A stretch of 44,262 bases of DNA from an uncultured Acidimicrobiaceae bacterium (GTDB taxonomy: Bacteria > Actinomycetota > Acidimicrobiia > Spongiisociales > UBA5794): positions 1 to 44,262 of the forward strand of contig CAMYIJ010000018.1 of the NCBI GenBank assembly GCA_947258375.1, in the 5' to 3' direction. The position numbers and the translations under genes are program-made. The notes beneath the pieces are model-generated. The model was not told the DNA's origin. It saw only the letters and a program-made list of their open reading frames with translations, and did no database searches. The first letter of the stretch is position 1. The number at the start of each line of letters is the position of its first letter. Below are positions 7,655 to 16,285 of the stretch, piece after piece.

Positions 7655-8843
7655 CGCTCGACAGGCCCTCGACCGTGAGGGCCTGGTCGAGTTCACTCGC
7701 CGGCTGGTTCGCGTTCCCAGCGTGAACCGGCCCGGCGAGGCGTTCGGTGAGGCCAACGCCGTGGCAGTCGTCGTCGAGCAGGCCGCCGTCTTCGGGTGGG
7801 ACGTAGTCGTCGAAGAGGTGGCTCCCGGCCGGCCCAACGCGATCATCCGTCTCGACGGTGGGTTACCGGGTCCGACGCTGCTCTTCGAGGGCCACACCGA
7901 CGTGGTCACCGAGGGCAACCCCGCCGACTGGGCTTTCGACCCGTTCGGTGGGGACGTCGTCGACGGCAAGATCCGCGGCCGCGGCGCCGCCGACATGAAG
8001 GGCGGGGTGGCCGCCATAGTCTTCGCCGCCCGGGCCATCCAGGAGGCCGGTCCCTTCCCGGGCACGATCATCCTCGGCATCCTCTGTGACGAGGAAGAGA
8101 TGATGATCGGCGTCCACGATTTTGTGGAGAAGGGTCACGCCGCCGGTGTCGACGGCGCCATCGTTGCCGAGCCCGAGGGTGGCGAGATCTGTGCCGTTCA
8201 GAAGGGCGCTATCCGGCTCCGGGTCGACCTCGACGGCACCATGGCCCATGGAGCGATGCCGCATCAGGGCGAGAATCCCATCGTTGCCGCCGGCATGCTG
8301 ATGGTGGCACTCGCGGAAATTGAAGCCGACCTGCAGCGCACCCACGGCGAGCATCCCCACCTCGGGTGGCCGTACATCACCCCTACCCACGTCGTTGCCG
8401 GCTCGCTCCCTCAGATCAACGTCATCCCCGAGCGAGCCTTGCTCACGTTTGACATTCGTACGATCCCGGGGATCGACCACAACGAACTCGTGGCCCAGAT
8501 CCAGCGGCGCGCCGACGCCATCACAGCCGACACCGGCGTCGAGTTCACCTTATCGCGGCCCGTCGACCGTCCCGCCGCAGATACCCCGCTCGACGATCCC
8601 GTTGTGCAGGCCGTGGCCGAGGCCCACAAGGCGGTCACCGGCGAGGATCCCGTCTATGGAGGAGTCCCCGGCACGACCGACGGCACGATCCTGTGGCGTG
8701 ATGCCGGACTGCCCGTCGTCGTCTACGGCCCGGGTGGCAAGTGGATCGCCCACCAGAAGGACGAGTTCGTCGAGATCGACGACCTGGTCACCTCGACCGA
8801 GGTGTTCATCGAGGCGGCCCTGCGGTTCCTCGGCGCGGAGTAG
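7626..8843 (+). CDS. M20 family metallopeptidase (ArgE/DapE/ACY1-like)
   Basis: About 405 residues with the M20 pattern: EGHTDVV (His90, Asp92), GRGAADMKGG (bridging metal ligand Asp123), CDEEEM (general base and ligand near Glu156-158), EPEGGEI (Glu182), the dimerisation-domain motif HGAMPHQGENPI, and a late ligand His376 in KWIAHQKDE. Two metal ions, usually Zn, are expected. Enzymes of this group remove N-acyl groups or cleave dipeptides. The start is uncertain: the frame has no ATG, GTG or TTG between the preceding stop and the conserved region, so ATG at 7626, overlapping the binding-protein gene by 29 bases, was chosen; GTG at 7587 is an alternative. Position suggests it processes the imported compound. 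Confidence 0.85.
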   Translation: MSPSSPSTRNARQALDREGLVEFTRRLVRVPSVNRPGEAFGEANAVAVVVEQAAVFGWDVVVEEVAPGRPNAIIRLDGGLPGPTLLFEGHTDVVTEGNPADWAFDPFGGDVVDGKIRGRGAADMKGGVAAIVFAARAIQEAGPFPGTIILGILCDEEEMMIGVHDFVEKGHAAGVDGAIVAEPEGGEICAVQKGAIRLRVDLDGTMAHGAMPHQGENPIVAAGMLMVALAEIEADLQRTHGEHPHLGWPYITPTHVVAGSLPQINVIPERALLTFDIRTIPGIDHNELVAQIQRRADAITADTGVEFTLSRPVDRPAADTPLDDPVVQAVAEAHKAVTGEDPVYGGVPGTTDGTILWRDAGLPVVVYGPGGKWIAHQKDEFVEIDDLVTSTEVFIEAALRFLGAE

Positions 8844-8865
8844 GACCGTCTACGGGCGGCTCCGG

Positions 8866-9321
8866 TCAATCGGCACTCGCCTCCCGGCGTAGGGCAGCCA
8901 GCGCCACCGCAATCGGCACCAGGAAGCCGACGTTGAAGACTGCGTGCTCGACCTGGCCGACAGCGAGGGAGAACCCGGTGTCGACGACGAACCAGGCTCC
9001 GATGGATGCGGCCACGGCGTTCCACGCCCACGGTTCGCGGCGGCGCAGCGGTCCCCGCGCCACTACGAATGTCAGCACCATCCAGCCGATGATCACCGCG
9101 CCGAGCACGCCAAAGATGAAGGTCGTGTAGTCGAGCGCCTCCCCACGGGTGATACCGGCCGATTCCGGGCCAAACCCGAGCACACCGAATACCTCGTCGC
9201 CGATGAACTGGCCGATGATGACCAGACCCCCGGCGTAGAGCGCCACGGCGACGATCACCGCGGCCAAGAGGTAGTCGGCCCAGGTGGCGGCGGCTGGCCT
9301 GGTTGGGGCTCGGTGGTACAT
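8866..9321 (-). CDS. Hypothetical four-helix membrane protein
   Basis: This 151-residue protein has four predicted membrane segments, at about 16-40, 66-90, 100-120 and 125-143, with short charged loops (RGPLRRREPW between helices 2 and 3). I do not recognise the family. It is oriented against the importer operon, ending 22 bases after the M20 gene in convergent fashion, and follows the HNH gene in the same direction with only 24 bases between, so it may share its transcript. Coding is supported by the regular hydrophobic pattern and length; the function is unknown. Confidence 0.7.
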   Translation of the reverse strand: MYHRAPTRPAAATWADYLLAAVIVAVALYAGGLVIIGQFIGDEVFGVLGFGPESAGITRGEALDYTTFIFGVLGAVIIGWMVLTFVVARGPLRRREPWAWNAVAASIGAWFVVDTGFSLAVGQVEHAVFNVGFLVPIAVALAALRREASAD

Positions 9322-9345
9322 CGTCTCAAGGTTAGGTGTTGACCG

Positions 9346-10473
9346 TCAGGCTGCCTCGATCGGCGGAGCCCGGCGTCGCTTCACTCGGAATCGGCGCCGC
9401 CCCGGGGGTGAGTCCGGGTCGAGCTCCCGGCCGCGCCGGTGGATCGCCACATGGTGGTGGTACCAGCAGAGTGTCGTGAGGTTGTCCGGCTCATGGCTGC
9501 CGCCCTTCGCCCGGGGGGTTATGTGGTGCGGCTCGAGCCGGTAGCGAGAGCTGCATCCATCGATGGTACAGCCGCCGTCCCGTTTGGCCACCAGCGCCCG
9601 TACATGCGACGGAATCTGGCGCACGGCATGCGAGGCGACCAGCTGCTTGCCGTTTTGGTCTTGAACGATCACACGTATGCGAGCGCCGCACAGGAGCTGT
9701 TCCAACGCCATTGGGCCGATTCGCGGGCCAAACTCGATCTCGCCACCGGTCTCCCCTCCGTTGCTGTCGGCTGTCGCGGCGTCCACGAAGACGTTGAGGA
9801 CCCCTACCGGGTTGCTCGATTCGGGGCGGCGGGTGCCTAGATAGTCCTCGGCGAGTGCCACAAGTGCATCAGCTTGGCGCTGTTCACGTGTCCTGCGCTC
9901 ACCCGCGACAGATGGGAGTTCATCGGCGAGCTGCTGGAAGAACAGCTCCACGGTCCGTCCCCCCAATGCCTCGAAGGCTCCCGACGTGTGGTACATCGAT
10001 TTGTCGAAGTTCCCGTAGACCCGGAAGTGCTGAGAATCATGGGCCTCCTGCTCGGAGACGCGCGTGATACGGCGGTATTGCCCCGCCATGCGGCGGACCC
10101 GCGCAATGTCGAAACGGCGCGACCAATCGACGGCTGCCTCGTCACCCCCCGCGGCGACAAGTCGAGCCGTAGCCACGGCGCGGTCGAACGAGACGTTCTC
10201 GAGCAGTTGCTCCGCTCGGGCGGCCGTGAGCAGTGCCCGCGCAGTGTCGTGCGAGATGTCGAGCCGGGCCGCCGTCCAGTCCTTCATCGAGCGAGCCCCG
10301 TCCACATGGTGGATCTCGAGCTCGCGTAACTCACGGAGCAGCTCCGCCTGGTGTGCCCGGAGCCGGCCGATCGCCGCCTCACAAGTCAGTAGCTCTGTCT
10401 CCAGTTGATCCGGGGTGCGATGCCTCGCAGAGACCACCTCCGGTGGCCTCCCCCCTTCGAGGATTTCCATCAT
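9346..10473 (-). CDS. HNH endonuclease with DUF222 domain (13E12 repeat family)
   Basis: This 375-residue protein has an N-terminal coiled helical region (QLETELLTCEAAIGRLRAHQ, then RSMKDWTAARLDIS), the DUF222 region typical of actinobacterial 13E12-family proteins, and a C-terminal HNH nuclease domain with zinc-knuckle cysteines (CTIDGC), HH in EPHHITPRAKGGSH, DNLTTLC and WYHHHVAIH. All key HNH residues are present, so it is probably an active nuclease. The family often occurs in many copies per genome and may be mobile or have a role in DNA transactions, but its biological job is not settled. Two consecutive ATGs (10473 and 10470) are possible starts. Confidence 0.9.
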   Translation of the reverse strand: MMEILEGGRPPEVVSARHRTPDQLETELLTCEAAIGRLRAHQAELLRELRELEIHHVDGARSMKDWTAARLDISHDTARALLTAARAEQLLENVSFDRAVATARLVAAGGDEAAVDWSRRFDIARVRRMAGQYRRITRVSEQEAHDSQHFRVYGNFDKSMYHTSGAFEALGGRTVELFFQQLADELPSVAGERRTREQRQADALVALAEDYLGTRRPESSNPVGVLNVFVDAATADSNGGETGGEIEFGPRIGPMALEQLLCGARIRVIVQDQNGKQLVASHAVRQIPSHVRALVAKRDGGCTIDGCSSRYRLEPHHITPRAKGGSHEPDNLTTLCWYHHHVAIHRRGRELDPDSPPGRRRFRVKRRRAPPIEAA

Positions 10474-10564
10474 GGGTCCAATGTATCGCCGGGGTGTGAC
10501 AAGAAACCGGCGCCATCAAGCCGCTCTTGAGATCTCGTCTAGTAAACCAGCCGGCGAGTGAGGC

Positions 10565-11026
10565 CTATCGCTCCGCGATGATCTTGAGCCTGGCGAGACC
10601 CCGCTCGAAGTCGGGGCCAACCATCGAGTCCATGCTCTTGAAGACCCCCATGATGCGCGTCATGAACGTCTTCCTACCCGTCATCGCCCACGACACGTTG
10701 GTACCTTGGCCATCGGGCGCCAGCTTGAACACAGTCGTGTTTGTTGCCTTGAAGGGCTTCAGAAACTCGAGGGCGATCTGAATCTCCGAGTTGTCCTTGG
10801 CATCTGTGATCTCCATGGTGCCCTGGCCTACCTTGCGGTTGCCGGTCCATGCATACATGGAGCCGACGCCGGAGTCAGCTCCGGAATAGGTCTTCCTCAT
10901 GCTCGGATCAAGCTCGTCCCACGGTGACCAAGCTTCCCAGTTGTGGAAGTCGATCATCAGTGAGTAGACCTCGGACGGTGGTGCCGCGATGATGGTCGAG
11001 CGCTCGACCGTATATGTATCTCCCAT
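10565..11026 (-). CDS. SRPBCC (START-like/polyketide cyclase) family protein
   Basis: This 153-residue protein has the pattern of the Bet v1-like lipid-binding fold: VERSTIIAAPPSEVYSLMID, then FHNWEAWSPWDELDP, a glycine-rich turn near GVGSMYAWTGNRKVGQG, and a long C-terminal helix (SMDSMVGPDFERGLARLK). Such proteins bind hydrophobic ligands or act in polyketide and stress pathways; ligand unknown. ATG at 11026 gives the normal family start. The frame stays open upstream to 11320, but that extension has no domain character and is rejected. The gene is single. Confidence 0.85.
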   Translation of the reverse strand: MGDTYTVERSTIIAAPPSEVYSLMIDFHNWEAWSPWDELDPSMRKTYSGADSGVGSMYAWTGNRKVGQGTMEITDAKDNSEIQIALEFLKPFKATNTTVFKLAPDGQGTNVSWAMTGRKTFMTRIMGVFKSMDSMVGPDFERGLARLKIIAER

Positions 11027-11348
11027 AGGGAGAGCGTACAGGCTGACCGAGACGCCCGCGGCACGAGGAGCCGCGTGAGGACACAGGGCCGCCCCGGCGT
11101 CGGGTTCGTCTCGGCCACCTGCCTTGGCGAGCAGCCAACACATGTCACCTCCATGCAGCCTGAACGGCGGCGCGTGCTTTCGCGCCTCTGCTGCCCCCTC
11201 CGCCCTCGTTCCTCGGGCACCAACTCGGCACGTTTGGCTTTCGGCAGGACGGCGAGTGTCCGCCCGGCGGGGCCTCACCCAAACCCCCCTCGCCCCCAGG
11301 CGTTTGCCACTTCGTGTCAAACGGGGGAGGACACAGGCGCCGCGGTTC
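11027..11348. other. Intergenic region without a recognised gene
   Basis: About 320 bases between the molybdopterin oxidoreductase stop and the SRPBCC start, both minus strand. It should contain the SRPBCC promoter. The sequence AGGACACAGG occurs twice (near 11077 and 11328), which may be chance. I checked by eye for riboswitch, SRP RNA and RNase P RNA signatures and found none convincing. Confidence 0.4.
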
Positions 11349-13595
11349 CTACACCGCTTCCACTCGTGCCGGGACGTGTTTGTGCCAGGGCGTGCCGGCG
11401 AACGGGTCCTCGTGACCGATGGATGTGAGCTCGTTCGTCGGTACCCCGGTTAGCTCCACATCTCCGCCCTCGGACGGGTAGTCCACTCCTAGACCGTTGG
11501 GAAGCGTCACGTGACCGGGCCGCAGCGTGTCGCTCACTTCGATCACTGTGGTGAGCGAACCGCCGGCCGTGGTTACGCGCACGACGCCGCCATCCTCCAC
11601 ACCGAGGGAGTCGGCGTCCGCACCGCTGATCCGTAGCGCCCCCTCTCGATCCTTCTTCCTCCAATCGGGATCGCGAAAGATCGTGTTGGCGGTGAAAGAG
11701 CGCCGTTCGCCGGCGGCGAGTACAAACGGGAACTCCGCCGATGTGTATGTCACGGGCGACGGCGGGACCGCGGCCAGCAGCTCCAGCATCTCCGGAATGT
11801 TGACGTTGAGCTTGCCGTCCATCGTGGTGACCCGCGACCAGGAGTCCTCCACCGCCGAGTGGGAGAACACGACGCCCGTCCGTTCTGTGAGCACAGCGTC
11901 GAACAGGTTCTCCCCGAGCATCGGGCCCTCGCCTTCGATCCCCGCCGCCCGGATCGAAACCGGGTCGCGCATCGCGGCCTGATGGCACAGACCCCATACC
12001 ACCGCGGCCTGGGTGGCGTCGTCGGGCAGGGTCGGTCCCAACGTGGCGTACAGGATCACCGGGGCGAGACGTCCCAGCATGGGATCACCAGACGTCAGCT
12101 CGTAGAAGGCGGCGGCAAACTCCAGTCGGCTGCTCTCGGCCGCCGCCCGCAGCTTGGCGAGCATGCCATCGTCGAGCACTCCGAGTTCCCGGCACAGCCG
12201 GTAGTGGATCTCGGGCTCTGCGAGGGTTCCGGGCAGCGGCTCGAGGATCGGCTTGCGCAGGGTGAAGACGTTGTCGGGGAACTCGAAGTTGAAGAATGTC
12301 GCCTCCCACTTCTCGTATTGCGAAGCAGCCGGAAGCACGATGTCGGCGTGGCGCGCCGTTTCTGTCATGGCCACATCGATCACTACGGAGAACTCCAGCG
12401 CCGCCATCGCCTCGCGCCACTTCGGGCTATCGGCGAGCGAGTGCAGCGGATTGGCCGCCTCGATGATCATCGCCTTGTAGGCGCCGGGAGCGTCGCTGAG
12501 AATCTCCGACGGGATCACGTTGCACGGCACCATGCCGGAGATGATCGGCGCCCCGGCGATCGGCGACCTGCGCTGCGCCCCGGCCTTCGCGATCCCGAAC
12601 GGGACCAGCTGGGCGGGCGCCACCATGGCCCCCTCTTTGGCGAAATTGCCGGTGAGCACCCAGAGGAGCTTGTTCAAGTAGGAGTTGAGCGTCGAGTGCG
12701 GCGCCATCTGCACGCCCAGGTCCTCGAACGTCGCAACGGACGCGGCGCTGCCAATGCGGCGGGCGGCCTCCCTGATGAGGTCGGCATCGACACCACAGCG
12801 CTCCGCGTACTGATCGACGTCGATTGCGGACAGCACTGCCGCCATCTCATCGAAGCCGCCGACCTTGTCGTTGATGAACCGGCTGTCGAGAAGATCCTCA
12901 TCGAGGAGAACCTTCACCATCGCCGCCAGCAGGTAGACATCGGTGCCCGGCTTCACCCGGAGGTGGATGTCGGCGAGGTCCGCCGTCTCGGTGCGCCGGG
13001 GATCTATGACGATCATGGTGCGGTCGGGATCGTTGGCGATCTCCTTGAGAGTGCGCCTGGCGTGGGGGAGGCCGTGGGATTGCCAGGGGTTCTTGCCGAT
13101 GAAGACGGCGACCTCGGAATTGGCGAAGTCACCTCGGGTCGAAACCCCCATGTGGGCGTTGACCCAGAACTCGCCCGTCTTCTCCTGCGCCAGTGCGTTG
13201 GAGCGGTAGCGGGAGCCGACCGCGGCCCGGGTGGCGGCGCCGTAGGTGCCGCACAGATGATTGCCTTGCCCACCGCCGCCGTAGTAGAAGATCGTCTCGC
13301 CACCGTGCTGGTCCTGGACGGCTTTGAGGCCGGCGGCGGTCTCGGAGATCGCGGTGTCCCAGTCGATCTCCTCGTAGGTGCCGTCGCTCTTGCGCCGCAT
13401 CGGTGAAGTCAGCCGGTGGCGACCGTTCTGGTAGTGGTCCAGCCGGAGTGCCTTCTCACACGTGTAGCCCTGTGAGGCCTTGTGCTCCTTGTCGCCGCGG
13501 ATGCGCACCATCCGGCGGTCCTCGAGCCGGACCTCGATCCCGCAGTTGCTCTCACACAGGATGCAAATGGTCTTGTGCCACGGCTGGTCCGACAT
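11349..13595 (-). CDS. Molybdopterin oxidoreductase (DMSO reductase family, BisC-like)
   Basis: This 748-residue protein begins with a Fe4S4 motif: Cys11, Cys14, Cys18 and Cys46 (CILCESNC then GYTCEKAL). Next come the molybdopterin-binding domains with YYGGGGQGNHLCG, FIGKNPWQSHG and MIVIDPRRTETADLADIH, and a C-terminal dinucleotide-binding domain (VRVTTAGGS, HVTLPNGLGVDYP). It lacks a Tat signal, so it is probably cytoplasmic. The region where the Mo ligand normally sits (ALAQEKTGEFWVNAHMG) has no Cys, Sec or clear Ser, so the coordination is unclear. No electron-transfer subunit or cofactor gene lies beside it. Formate, polysulfide or other oxo-transfer chemistry are all possible; the substrate is not assignable. 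Confidence 0.88.
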   Translation of the reverse strand: MSDQPWHKTICILCESNCGIEVRLEDRRMVRIRGDKEHKASQGYTCEKALRLDHYQNGRHRLTSPMRRKSDGTYEEIDWDTAISETAAGLKAVQDQHGGETIFYYGGGGQGNHLCGTYGAATRAAVGSRYRSNALAQEKTGEFWVNAHMGVSTRGDFANSEVAVFIGKNPWQSHGLPHARRTLKEIANDPDRTMIVIDPRRTETADLADIHLRVKPGTDVYLLAAMVKVLLDEDLLDSRFINDKVGGFDEMAAVLSAIDVDQYAERCGVDADLIREAARRIGSAASVATFEDLGVQMAPHSTLNSYLNKLLWVLTGNFAKEGAMVAPAQLVPFGIAKAGAQRRSPIAGAPIISGMVPCNVIPSEILSDAPGAYKAMIIEAANPLHSLADSPKWREAMAALEFSVVIDVAMTETARHADIVLPAASQYEKWEATFFNFEFPDNVFTLRKPILEPLPGTLAEPEIHYRLCRELGVLDDGMLAKLRAAAESSRLEFAAAFYELTSGDPMLGRLAPVILYATLGPTLPDDATQAAVVWGLCHQAAMRDPVSIRAAGIEGEGPMLGENLFDAVLTERTGVVFSHSAVEDSWSRVTTMDGKLNVNIPEMLELLAAVPPSPVTYTSAEFPFVLAAGERRSFTANTIFRDPDWRKKDREGALRISGADADSLGVEDGGVVRVTTAGGSLTTVIEVSDTLRPGHVTLPNGLGVDYPSEGGDVELTGVPTNELTSIGHEDPFAGTPWHKHVPARVEAV

Positions 13596-13670
13596 CGGGG
13601 CTCCTCACGACGGTTCTACCAGAAAACTAGCTCGGGGCGGAGTGTCGCTCTGCGAAGTTCGGGAGAATCC

Positions 13671-14276
13671 TCAGTCCCCGAGCCCCTTTCGCACCAGGTC
13701 GACAATCTCCTCCAGTTCGTCTACCCGTCGTCCACCATCCCACCGGTAGGCGAGGAACGGTGTGCGGGCCGTGGCCGCGGCGTCTCGATCGAACGCCGAG
13801 TCTCCGACCATGAACGCGTCCGCGGGAGTGGCTCCGAGGAGGTCGCAGGCTTGCAGAAGCATGTCCGGCGCCGGCTTGGCTCGCAGGCTCTCCGAGGTTC
13901 CGATCGCCTCGTCGGGATCGAAAGGCATCTTTTCGAGCAGCCGTTGCGTCAGCTCGTGAGGTGTGTTGGTGACGATCGCCGTCTTGCAGCCAACGGAGCG
14001 CAGGCGTCCGAACACCTCGCCGGCACCGGGCGTGATAACGAGGCCCGCCATGTGGTCGAGAAGGTGGGCATCGTAGTACCTCTCGAGATCGGCAGCCGCG
14101 GTGCCCGGGAAGAACATCTCGGCGTCGGCATCGACGCTCTGCCCCCACCCGAGCTCCATCGTTTCGTCGCTAATCCGGGGGTAGCCGTGATCTCTGGCGA
14201 AAGCGTTGATCACCCCGTGCCAGGCACCATACGAGTCGATCAGTACGCCATCGAGATCGAAGAGAACCGCGCGCAT
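13671..14276 (-). CDS. HAD-superfamily hydrolase (subfamily IA phosphatase-like)
   Basis: This 201-residue protein has all HAD motifs: motif I FDLDGVLIDS (nucleophile Asp7, acid/base Asp9), motif II IVTNT, motif III Lys in LRAKPAPDM, and motif IV GDSAFDRDAA. A helical cap lies between motifs I and II (MELGWGQSVDADAE). This is the phosphoglycolate phosphatase/beta-phosphoglucomutase branch; the substrate is unknown. ATG at 14276 starts right at motif I, as usual; the frame extends to 14297 without support. It sits between the oxidoreductase and the two-component genes, with gaps of about 75 bases each side. Confidence 0.88.
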   Translation of the reverse strand: MRAVLFDLDGVLIDSYGAWHGVINAFARDHGYPRISDETMELGWGQSVDADAEMFFPGTAAADLERYYDAHLLDHMAGLVITPGAGEVFGRLRSVGCKTAIVTNTPHELTQRLLEKMPFDPDEAIGTSESLRAKPAPDMLLQACDLLGATPADAFMVGDSAFDRDAAATARTPFLAYRWDGGRRVDELEEIVDLVRKGLGD

Positions 14277-14354
14277 GATGGTCCCATCATCGCACATGCG
14301 TGCGGCGCCGACATCCGCGCTGTGCTGACGACGCCCGACCCCTCCGGCGCGTTG

Positions 14355-15014
14355 CTATCCCGGGCCGGCGTGCACGAAGCCGGATTCGTAGGCGGCGATC
14401 ACGGCCTGGGTGCGGTCGCGCACGTCGAGCTTCATCAGGATCGACGTCACGTGGCTCTTGACGGTTTCCCGGCTGACGAAGAGCTGATCGGCGATTTCCA
14501 CATTCGACAGGCCCTGGGCGACGTGCTTGAGCACGTCTTGCTCGCGTGAGGTGAGCCGCGCGATGTCCTTGCGGATCTGGGCCGACTGGGCCCCGCTCTC
14601 GGCGTACTGCTCCACCATGCGCCGCATCGCTTCGGGCAGGACGAGCGAATCACCCGAGGCGGCAATCCGCACGGCGGTGACGAGATCCTCCGGCGAGCTG
14701 CGTTTCAGCATGAACCCGGAGGCGCCGACTCGCATCGCTTCGTAGACGTACTCGTCGAGCTCGAATGTCGTAAGGATCAACACGCGAGGCCCACCGCTCT
14801 CCACGATCGTGCGTGTTGCCTCCAGACCGTCCATCTTCGGCATGCGGATGTCCATCAGAACCAGGTCGGGAGAGAGCTCAGCAGCCTGGTCGATCGCCTC
14901 CTTGCCGTCCCCGGCTTCACCGATCACCTCGAAGTCGGGCTCGCTGCCGAGCACGGCGCGCAACCCGGCTCGCACCAGGGCGTCATCGTCGACGATCAGA
15001 AGGTTGAGTGTCAC
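14355..15014 (-). CDS. NarL/LuxR-type response regulator
   Basis: This 219-residue regulator has a receiver domain with the acidic pair Asp9/Asp10, phospho-acceptor Asp55 (LVLMDIRMP), Thr in LILTTFE and Lys in FMLKRSSPED, followed by a LuxR-type helix-turn-helix (LTSREQDVLKHVAQGLSN to SRETVKSHV). It should bind DNA as a dimer when phosphorylated by the kinase encoded just upstream. The GTG start at 15014 shares its G with the kinase stop TAG, so the pair is translationally coupled. The transporter gene before the kinase is a natural target. Confidence 0.93.
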   Translation of the reverse strand: MTLNLLIVDDDALVRAGLRAVLGSEPDFEVIGEAGDGKEAIDQAAELSPDLVLMDIRMPKMDGLEATRTIVESGGPRVLILTTFELDEYVYEAMRVGASGFMLKRSSPEDLVTAVRIAASGDSLVLPEAMRRMVEQYAESGAQSAQIRKDIARLTSREQDVLKHVAQGLSNVEIADQLFVSRETVKSHVTSILMKLDVRDRTQAVIAAYESGFVHAGPG

Positions 15015-16285
15015 TACAGGGGAAAGCGTACATAAACGCGGTACCCGCCATCCAAACCGGGTCCGATTTCCGAGATCCCGCCGTAGGCGGCAACCCGCTC
15101 CCGCATACCGATGACGCCGCGCCCGCCACGAGCGCGCGGGGGTGGCGGCACCTCGGGCGGTTCGTTCACGACCTCGACGTCGAGGCTGCCTCCGAGAGCA
15201 CGCACCTTGACCGAGGTGGCGGTGCCGGCGTGGCGCATCACATTGGTGAGCGCTTCCTGGATCACCCGGTACGCTGCCCCCTGAATGCCACGCGGCACCG
15301 TGTTGAGGTCTCCCGTCGCGGTGAGGGTCACCGGAATATCGACTTCCCGCACGCCGGCGATCAGCCGGTCGAGGTCGGTCAGATCCGGAACCGGTGGCTC
15401 GATTGTGGCGGCTCCGTCCTCACGGAGGATGCCGAGCACCCGGTCCAGTTCGCTCAGTGACGTCCTCCCCGTGTCCTCGATGATCTCCAGGGACTCGCGG
15501 GCAAAACCGGGATCGGTGTCGAAGACCTTCCGTCCGGCGCCGGCCTGCACCACCATTCGGGTCACCGCATGGCCGATGCTGTCGTGGAGCTCATGGGCGA
15601 GCCGGGTGCGCTGCTCCAGCTCCGTCGCCCGGGTCTCCAGCACCTCTTCCCGCTCCCGAGCCGAGGATCCGAGGAAAGCCTTGCCGACGACACCGTGAAT
15701 CCAAGCGAGTCCATTGATGATGTGGAGCTCGATGATGAGCAGCAGTGTCCCGAGCGGGACCATCCACCAGGCGTCGACCGGCTGCGGTTGCCAATTCCTG
15801 ATCGTCAGCGTGCCGATGTTGATGTCGACGTGCATCCTGTCGACAACGTCGAGCGGTATCAGGGCCGGCGATGCGATGAACACAACCACGAATGCCGTGA
15901 CCGTGGTCAGAAGCGTGAAGGTGAAGATACCGAACGGGAACCTCAGGAACAGCCAGATCAGCGTGCGCCAGGTGCCGCCGTCGGCGAGGATCCCCTTGAT
16001 GCGAGTCCACAGGTTGCCCTCGCCGAGGAAGGTGACCGTCGGCTCCGGGATGTCGATATCCAGCAGGCCACGGTGGAGCCCCCGCTCGAAGGTGCCGATA
16101 CCCCGCCAGGCGAGGATCATCGCCAACAGGATCGGGAGCCCCACCCATATGACGAGCAGGCCGACCCCGACCGATATTCCAGTGACCAGGAAGACGAAGT
16201 ACGCCAGTCCCAGCGGGAACGCCAGCGCCAGATAGACAAAGTGGCGGTAGGTCCGTGCCTGGAATATCGGTCGGAAGAAACCCAT
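15014..16285 (-). CDS. Sensor histidine kinase (HisKA_3 type) with membrane sensor domain
   Basis: This 423-residue kinase has an N-terminal membrane region with about four to five helices (18-60, 105-140, 172-198), resembling the PF13796 putative sensor domain, and no large outer loop. The dimerisation box LAHELHDSIGHAV carries phospho-acceptor His234. The ATP-binding domain ends with GGRGVIGMRERVAAYGG. This is the NarX/LiaS/DesK class, often sensing membrane state. The ATG shares bases with the upstream transporter stop (TGATG), so transporter, kinase and regulator form one coupled unit. Confidence 0.92.
   Translation of the reverse strand: MGFFRPIFQARTYRHFVYLALAFPLGLAYFVFLVTGISVGVGLLVIWVGLPILLAMILAWRGIGTFERGLHRGLLDIDIPEPTVTFLGEGNLWTRIKGILADGGTWRTLIWLFLRFPFGIFTFTLLTTVTAFVVVFIASPALIPLDVVDRMHVDINIGTLTIRNWQPQPVDAWWMVPLGTLLLIIELHIINGLAWIHGVVGKAFLGSSAREREEVLETRATELEQRTRLAHELHDSIGHAVTRMVVQAGAGRKVFDTDPGFARESLEIIEDTGRTSLSELDRVLGILREDGAATIEPPVPDLTDLDRLIAGVREVDIPVTLTATGDLNTVPRGIQGAAYRVIQEALTNVMRHAGTATSVKVRALGGSLDVEVVNEPPEVPPPPRARGGRGVIGMRERVAAYGGISEIGPGLDGGYRVYVRFPL

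Noticed and set aside
4085..8080. A 1331-codon open frame on the minus strand across the importer operon
   Set aside because: It lies antisense to four well-supported genes (permease, ATPase, binding protein, M20). Long antisense frames are usual in high-GC DNA, and the translation is low-complexity Arg/His/Gly-rich without any domain.
8866..9342. Plus-strand open frames over the small membrane protein gene
   Set aside because: They are shadows; the minus frame has clear membrane helices while the plus frames are low-complexity.
11027..11320. N-terminal extension of the SRPBCC gene
   Set aside because: The extension adds about 98 residues of Arg/Ala/Pro-rich sequence with no fold, whereas the family starts normally at ATG 11026.
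11027..11348. Possible SRP RNA, RNase P RNA or cobalamin riboswitch
   Set aside because: Short similar words (for example GCCAAGGCAG on the minus strand) occur, but the conserved core motifs and pairings are absent.
11859..13406. A 515-codon open frame on the plus strand
   Set aside because: It is antisense to the molybdopterin oxidoreductase and has no recognisable domain; it is a GC-bias artefact.
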